Assembly (NCBI RefSeq): GCF_947179165.1
Contig: NC_077243.1
Location: 46,020,501-46,084,500, forward strand
DNA length: 64,000 nucleotides
Direction: 5' to 3'
DNA from: Solanum dulcamara
Taxonomy: Eukaryota > Streptophyta > Magnoliopsida > Solanales > Solanaceae
Shown here: in pieces, positions 57,339 through 64,000 of the stretch
How positions within the stretch are numbered: the stretch's first letter is position 1
Layout: each line of letters opens with the position of its first letter
Made by a program: the position numbers and the translations under genes
The notes under the pieces: generated by a model
Database searches by the model: none
Told to the model about the DNA's origin: nothing
Seen by the model: the letters and a program-made list of their open reading frames with translations, nothing else

Positions 57339-59315
57339 TAGGTGTTCTAATATTCAGAAGTGGATAAGGATCAGGAGGTATGCTCGAGGGTTTATGCATG
57401 GGATTATTCCCACTTGCATACGCAGATATACACACTACACTTCTATCAAGGATATGCCAAGAGTAAGGAAACAAATTTATGTACCCTCTACTTCTCATCA
57501 TATAGGGAACAATGAGAGGCCCGAAATAAATTAGCATAGGAGCTCTCACTTCCAAAAGTAGGTAGGGGTCGTGCATCATATTCAGAACCTCATGAGTAGA
57601 TTCGTCCCCACATTTCATATACACATCATACTTAAGACTAAGACACGCCAAGAGAAAGGAAGGATAGCTTTACATACTCATTACTTCCTAACATATGGTA
57701 GGATTGAGAGGCCCTACTTCAATTACTGTAAGAGTGCTTTCATCAAAAAGTAAATAAGGACCGTGAATTATTCTTGGCATTTATGAGTACATTTATCTTT
57801 AACCTCATATCATTCATTCTTAACTTGAACACATGCCAAAACAAAAGAAAGGGTAGCGTTACATACCTCTTATGGGTTACTCGTAACCACGTTCGCATCA
57901 TCGTCCTCTAAACCTATTTAACACGAAAATAATACTCATATTAATAACCTTTAACTTTCCAGCTTCTAAATCCACAACCAATCACCCATAGGCATCAATT
58001 CCTTATTCGCCTTTCTTGACTAGTCCCGACTAGTCTATTAGCTAGTTAAGAAGTTAATGGAATTCGGACAGAATCTCCTCTATAACTCGCCTTATCTGAA
58101 CTTCCAAATACATCTTCAATTGGTACAGCCAACCAAAAAAAACAATCAGTAGCCAATACACAATTATACCACTTCAACATTACACAAAACAAGTCCCGAA
58201 TAGCCCGCTCAAAACTACGACTCCAAAATACGATTTTCAATCTTTATTTTGTAAAATCTTAATCACACAAAACAGGGTGTCACATGGCTGTAACCAGAAG
58301 CACTTATACCCATATATATACATGTTTCCAGCCCTGAAACACGAAAAAACAACTACCAACACAATACCACAATAACAACGACACTAGCCAAACTTTAACC
58401 CGTTAGAATCTCGTCAAAACAGCCCCTACATGACCTGCGACATTGTTCAGCCATAAAGTGCATATTTTCATGTTTCAAATCCATATTTATACATTCATAA
58501 CATGTACAAACCCTTACTAAAATGTGGGAAAAGAGAATCACACCATACCTTAACAAACGGCTTCCTAAACTTGCTGAAAATTGGCTTCGAAAGTTCCTTA
58601 ACATGCTGAAACTTTAGCAGACTCTTTGTATCCTTTTGGTGCTGCTCCAAACCCTAAATTTACATTACTAATACCTTCATTTCATCATGGTATACCCTAG
58701 ATAATTAATTTATGGAACGAAAATTGGAGCCTTACCTTGAAGGAGCCAATTCGTAGCTCTCTCTCTATGCCTTCAACGTTTTTCTCTTTTTTTTCCAAGG
58801 ATAAACATGCGGAAATGAAAATATATTTCAGCATAACATACATATATACACCTCCTTAGGAGGTGACATGTGGAAGACCCTGAGGGGTGACACATGGAAG
58901 CCCCTAGGGCGCCACCTCATCCCTGCGTCCACTCACATGATGCCATGTAGCAGTAGGGTCCACCCAAGTAAGTGAGTCACCTACTTGCTTCTGAGTAGGT
59001 GTTGCGCCTCCTTGCACCTCTTTCATGGGTTCATAATCTCGTATTACTTTTAAAATCTATGTAACCCTTGCTACGTAAGCTCGACATGTCTTCAAGTCAG
59101 TAGCTTATGCAAGTAAGTCGAGTGCTACGACTCATTGCTTGGCCTCCAACTCTTTCTGAATTCTTATAACTCTATTTCTAACCTTCCCTACTATGGGGCA
59201 TCACATTCTCCATTCCTTAGAGTTATTTGGTTACGTTGCAGATATGCTGGGTCGTGTGGCAAATTTTAAGAAGCTTAAGAAAGCATTTTGAAGTACGAAA
59301 GTATGGGGCATAACA
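57339..59315 (-). mobile_element. Element D-B 3' LTR (minus), truncated distally
   Basis: Duplicate of 8081-9969. It retains the 83 bp lost there (about 57441-57530). The minus-strand start is at 59315, followed on the right by the PPT (59316-59329). Confidence 0.8.
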
Positions 59316-59329
59316 TCCTTCCCCCCTTT

Positions 59330-59990
59330 AGAACATTCGTCCTCAAATGTCAACTAGCCTCATAAGGTCTTACAAGGACTTCAGGAACTCTCTGTGATGG
59401 TTGTCATCTATAGGCCTTTTATTTATCAACCCAATCAATCGATGCTCTGCACTCTCTACCATATAGAGATTTATATGGTGGTATTTGGATGCTATTATAA
59501 GCAACTTCAATAAGTGATAAGTGATCACTCCAGTTACTTCTAAAGTTAATAGTGTAGGCCCGCAACCTATCTTGTGGCGTCTTCATAGTGCGCTCGGCCT
59601 GTCCATTAGCGTGAGGGTGAAAGATAGTACTAAGATCCACCTGTGTCCCCAATCTCTTCTGGAATAATCTCCAAAAGTTAGCTGCAAATTGAACCTCCCT
59701 ATCCGAGATAATAGATGTGGGGACTTTGTAAAATCTTACTACTTCTCTGATATACAGTTTTTTATAGTCCCCAATTGAATATGTAGCCTTAACTGGAAGA
59801 AAATGGGCTGATTTTGTCAGCCTATTCATTATAACCCCTATAAACTCGCACTTCCACAGAATGCGAGATCAGCCTGTACTATAGTCCATATTAACTACTT
59901 TCCATGTCTGAGTCGGGATTTCCACCTCCTGTACTAATTTATCATGCTTCGGATACTCAATTTTGTTTAAGCTATTATAAAGAGTGCGCT
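59330..59990 (-). pseudogene. Element D-B integrase remnant
   Basis: Duplicate of 9984-10640. The open stretch 59419-59829 carries the same RLTKSAHFLPVKATYS, ISDREVQF and GQAERT motifs, with about ten base differences by eye over 410 bp. The chromodomain is absent. Confidence 0.8.
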
Positions 59991-60356
59991 CAATTCTATT
60001 AATAACCTTTCCTTCTCTTGATTATTCTTCTCCACATATTTCATTGTACTGACACACAGTTGCAGTCTATTTTGTCATACTTATTTTGCTTCCTTTACTT
60101 ACTCTTAAGTTCTCTTATTTTCTACCTTACTTACTCTTAAGTTCTCTTATTTTGTACCTTAGGAGAGACTCCTTATCCTTCCTCTTGTGCTACTATGTCA
60201 TAATATCCGTAGCCAATAACTCTACTCCCAACATTTTAACCTTTAGTCAAATGTTATCATTATGGTGGACACGACCTTTCAAGATACACTATAACCCCAT
60301 CTCTCATTCTCTTTTCATTTTTAGGAAAACTTTTGGCAGAGTTTCCTCTATATTTC
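59991..60356 (-). mobile_element. Element D-B central non-coding block
   Basis: Duplicate of 10641-11010, with the same 32-bp tandem duplication (about 60094-60157). No coding frame. Confidence 0.65.
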
Positions 60357-60608
60357 TTACCATCTCACAAACCTACATGCAGGAAATACTAACAAAGCCT
60401 CACAGGGCCAACATATACATACATATTGCAAGATATCACCGCTATGTAGGGCATCCAATATCAGCAACAAAAGGGGTATGTATGATATGGTAGAGCCTAG
60501 ATATATCAATAAATACACATCTTGGGAGAAGATTGATAATATACCTTTAACCATGGTTGGTGACACCTCCTGGACTTGTCTACTCGCCAAGGCGTATATG
60601 CGATTTGA
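60357..60608 (-). pseudogene. Element D-B protease remnant
   Basis: As 11011-11262, but the active site reads YLLIYLGSTISYI: the catalytic Asp (GAT) has become Tyr (TAT-type change) and Pro has become Leu. This copy is more decayed than the left one. Confidence 0.75.
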
Positions 60609-61837
60609 AGGACCACTGAATCTGGAAGCTTCGCCATGGCCTCCACCATGGCCTGCTAGTGTCTACATACCCCGCCCTATAGGGCGCATAGCCACAGAAA
60701 AAGAAGGAACGGCAACTAGCCTGCTAGGTTGAACTGCACTTCCTAGCCTGCCCCTGGATGGGCACTCCCTCATAACATAGCCCTGACGGCCGCAAGCAAA
60801 ACAAGCATCAATGTCAAAATGACATTCCACAAAATGAAACCTACCACAATGAGAACATTAAGGTAAAGATAGTCTCGATTGATACGAACCCCTGTTCATC
60901 TGTGAGCCTAAAACCCTAGAGGTTTGACTGGCTCCTGAATACACTATGATATCAAATCCCTTACCTAGGAACTATAGGGGTGTACTCCAGGCTGGCTGGG
61001 AAGGGTATCTACCATACTGTTGAGGATGCCTGCCTCAAAAGCCACCATAATAACCAGCTGATTTAGTCCTCTTACATGGCCTCTGTGAGAATCTCTCTTG
61101 GGCTGATGTCCTCTGTGCTGGTCTTCCACCCCTTGTGCGTACGCTTGTACCCGGGCGATATCTATGCCTGGCTGAGAAGCCATGGCCATACAACTATCAA
61201 TTAAGTAATGGTTTAACCCCACCACATAGAGATGTACCCTATCAGCCATATCCACTACTATAGTGGGCGCATGCCTTGCCAACGAGTCAAACTCCAGGCT
61301 ATAGTCTTTTATGCTCCTACCATTCTGCCTTAACTATAAGAATTTATAAATTCTGGCTCATTTCAGTTCTGGAGGTAGAAAATGGCCAAATAAGGCTTCC
61401 ACGAACTCATCTCAGACTGCTAAAGGAGCACTCTCGCCCCTCGATAATTCTCAGGACTTATACCAATTAACGGCTACATCACGTAGCCTATAGGTAGACA
61501 ACTCAACAGACTCAGTCTCAAAGGCCCTAATTATTCTCAATGTACGCTGCATCTATTGAATGAACTCTTGTGGGTCATCTATTGGCCTCGACCCATAAAA
61601 CTCTAAAGGGTTACAAGTCAGGAAGTCACGGACCCTCAAACTATCATGTCTATCTACATCATCTACCTCTAACCCATGCCTTCGAGCTTTACCTACCATT
61701 ATCCAAGTCAGTAATTGCACTGCATTTCTTATGGACCTATCTTTCGGCCCTAGCTACGGAGTTGGAGGCTCAGACATTGGAGCTTCAGGATCTGCAGTTA
61801 CTATTGTTCTAAGATCCACTAGAGGTGGCAGCGTAGT
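60609..61837 (-). pseudogene. Element D-B gag, C-terminal part
   Basis: Duplicate of 11263-12492. Open stretch 60965-61282 (DMADRVHLYVVGLNHYL). The knuckle CFACGRQGYVMREC near 60800 has the same His-to-Tyr change. It is cut at 61837 by element C-B. Confidence 0.8.
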
Positions 61838-64000
61838 TGTTATACCCCGCACTTTTGAACCTTGACACATGTACCTAATCATCTTCAAAGTATCCATGAG
61901 ACCCTTACTATCCACACACATCAAACAACTCTAAGGAAAGAAGATTGTGATACCTCGTGAGAAGGAAGGTTGAAAATAGAGTCATACGAATCCGTAAAGA
62001 GTTGGAGGATAAGAAATGAGTCGTAGGACTCGATTTACCTATGTAAGCCACTAAGTTAAGAGTCTTATACACTTAAGTTGTTTAAGGACATATCAAGCTT
62101 ACATAGTACGGATTACATCGGCTCTTAAAATAAGACGAGATTACAAATCCATGAGGAAGAGAAAAAAAATTACGCGGGGCAGCCAATGGGAGGGTGACAT
62201 GTGGCAGCACATAAGCAAGAAGGTGATCCACCTTCTTGGGGTCAAGTAAGTGACCCACCTGCTTGGGGGAGGTGGGCCCCACTACCACGTGGCAGCCCCT
62301 CCTTGAAAGGGTGGATTTGTGTCCCAATAAGGGCTTGACACATGTCACCCTTAGGGGATGACACGTTCCACTTCCTATGGGACCCTATATATGTATGTTA
62401 ATGACTCTTAAGTCATTTGGAGTCCAAAAATCAGCCAAGTGAAGGAGACAAACGTGAGAAAAAGAGAGCTCACAAGAGTAGCCACAAATTGGAGGAAATT
62501 AAGGTAAGTTCTTGACTTTTCTTCCGTGAATTAATTATCCACGGTGTTCCCTAAGTAAGTGGATATGTATATATGTGATTTATGATGTTTATGGAATCAA
62601 AATTTCAGCTTTACGATTGGAAATTTGGAAGAAAAGAAGAAGAGAAAAACATAGAGGGGCAAAGAGGAGGGCTACGGGTTTGGCCCTTTTGGGGTAAGCT
62701 CCCGGGTTTCGTTCCTTGAATTAATTATTTGAAGTGTCCCTCAGCTGTATAATTATGTTTAATAACATAAAAGTTTAATTTGGGGCAGCGAAAAAGTGTC
62801 AAAAACAGTCCACTCCGTTTCAGCAAGGCAAAAGATTTTCGAAGCAAGTTTTAGCTAGTTTTACCCAATTTCGGGAAAGGTAAGTTCTTCCCCTTTAATT
62901 TGAAGTTTATGAGGTTAAATTAGGGTGTATTACACACCTTATTATCTGCTGGAAGTTGGGTAAAAGGTTTGAAAAGTTCAGCGTTCGGAATAAACTAAAT
63001 TGGAGTCGCTAGAAGTGAATTGTCGTCGAAATAAAGTGTCGTTCTTGTAAGTTGTTGCTACAGGGGTGTAATGTGTTGTTTCAGGGCCTAAATACGTTCT
63101 AATTTGGTTTAGGGTGCTTCTGTTCTAAGCCATGTGACCCCTCTTTGCATATAATTAACGGCGTTACAAAATAAAGGTTAGACGCCCAATTGTGATATCG
63201 TATTTTTGATTATGTCGTTTGGAGTTTATGTTATATATTGTTAGTGTAAATCGCTACAGGTTGTTCTTTTTGGTTGGCTGTAGGTCTTAGGGACCTAATT
63301 TGAAATTCAGATAGGGCACATTATAGGGGAGGTGCTGCCCAATTTTTGTTAACGCCTTAACAAACTAAAGAACTAGTCGAGGAAACGACTAAGGAAATAG
63401 ATTCGATTAATACTAAGGTGTAACCTAAGATGATGGAAATTTAAGAAGAGTTGATATGAATATTACTCTCCTGTTGGATAGGTTCAAAGGACAACGAGGC
63501 GAACAGGATAAGGAATAACTCAGACAAGGTATGTGAAGCTTTCTTTTGATGTGTTTTTGGAATAAGTATTTAGAGCTATTCTTCTTTTCTTTTGGCATGT
63601 CTTAGATGTAAGCTATAAATGCTATGTATATGATATTTGGGATTAAATCCATTCGTAAAGCCCTGAGTATGAGTCGAGACTCTCATTTACTTCTTGATAT
63701 TAGAACTCCTGCAATAGCTGAGTCGTTGCCTTTATGTCTTCTATCTGATGAAAACTAGTACATGTAAAGCCTATCTACTCTTTCCTTTAGAATGACTTAA
63801 TTTTAAGTAAAACGATATATGATATGGGTTTAGAGGTAATTCCATTTATAAGCCCTGAGAGTAACTCGTGACTTGTAGTCACTTCTGACCATTTAGAGTC
63901 TGAAAGTAGCCAAACTATTATTCTCGAGCCTTCTATATAGTGAATAGTAAGTGGAGATACAAGCTCCTTTTCTTGAAGGATTTCAAACGATCAATGTCTC
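61838..64000 (+). mobile_element. Element C-B 5' LTR, cut by window end
   Basis: TGTTATACCCCGCAC start, preceded by the same GTAGT target sequence (61833-61837). It matches 12493-14655 at a constant offset of 49345. TATA at 62385-62397. Confidence 0.9.

Larger units (their letters stand above)
52533..64000 (+). repeat. Segmental duplication, right copy (B)
   Basis: Direct repeat of 3703-14655. The offset is 48.8-49.3 kb, changing only by the A-specific deletions. Identity is about 97 percent by eye in the integrase stretch. Confidence 0.92.

Noticed and set aside
1..64000. Plant pararetrovirus or retrovirus with an envelope gene
   Set aside because: No envelope, movement or coat protein motif is visible. 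All pol pieces have gypsy order with a chromodomain-like tail and tRNA-Met priming next to LTRs.

Overview
The window is plant nuclear DNA and appears to be heterochromatin built entirely of nested Ty3/gypsy LTR retrotransposons. I found no host protein gene, tRNA gene or functional rRNA gene. Coding-capable pieces are chromovirus type: a CCHC gag, a gypsy-order pol (PR-RT-RNaseH-IN) and a C-terminal chromodomain-like tail. The LTRs are 2.8-3.7 kb, the primer sites match plant initiator tRNA-Met, and target duplications are 5 bp. This fits the Tekay/Del chromovirus clade of a large eudicot genome. A Solanaceae-type host is my guess, with low confidence. Element letters below are local labels.

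Layout. 1-352 is the leader of a minus-strand element M, and 353-3702 is its 5' LTR, inserted into an older plus-strand element K. 3703-8080 is the K-A remnant: gag end 3703-4531, a solo LTR S-A at 4532-7316 with AATAG duplications, the 3' internal part to 7845, and a broken 3' LTR. At about 8081 it is fused head to head with minus-strand element D-A (3' LTR 8081-9969, IN/PR/gag remnants to 12492, rest of gag 24317-24450, 5' LTR 24655-28093). Element C-A (12493-24316, plus strand) sits inside the D-A gag and carries a 103-nt segment resembling 5S rRNA. 28094-32242 is minus-strand element E (3' LTR plus the end of pol). A 421-bp tandem duplication spans the D/E junction. 32243-46621 is a pair of inverted LTR fragments, F (+) and H (-). 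The young element G (32515-43698, TSD AATGG) has landed in F. 46622-48317 is the end of pol and the start of LTR I (+). 48318-57338 is K-B, a better preserved K with solo LTR S-B inside it. It is followed by D-B (57339-61837) and the start of C-B (61838-64000).

The right end of the window (52533-64000) therefore repeats 3703-14655 in the same orientation about 49 kb away, sharing every nested junction. This is a large segmental duplication, not independent insertions. Differences between the copies are the M insertion and deletions of about 448 and 83 bp in the left copy.

How the parts relate. G is the only copy with a complete gag-pol order. Its frame runs unbroken by indels from 35734 to 40608, but seven stop codons interrupt it, each explicable as one C-to-T change. 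K, D and C all lack recognisable RT and RNase H. They share a conserved non-coding central block, so they look like a non-autonomous, gag-retaining lineage (TR-GAG-like) that would need enzymes in trans. All families share a CAG splice-acceptor-like site just before the gag ATG, and paired hairpins near the 3' part of the LTR.
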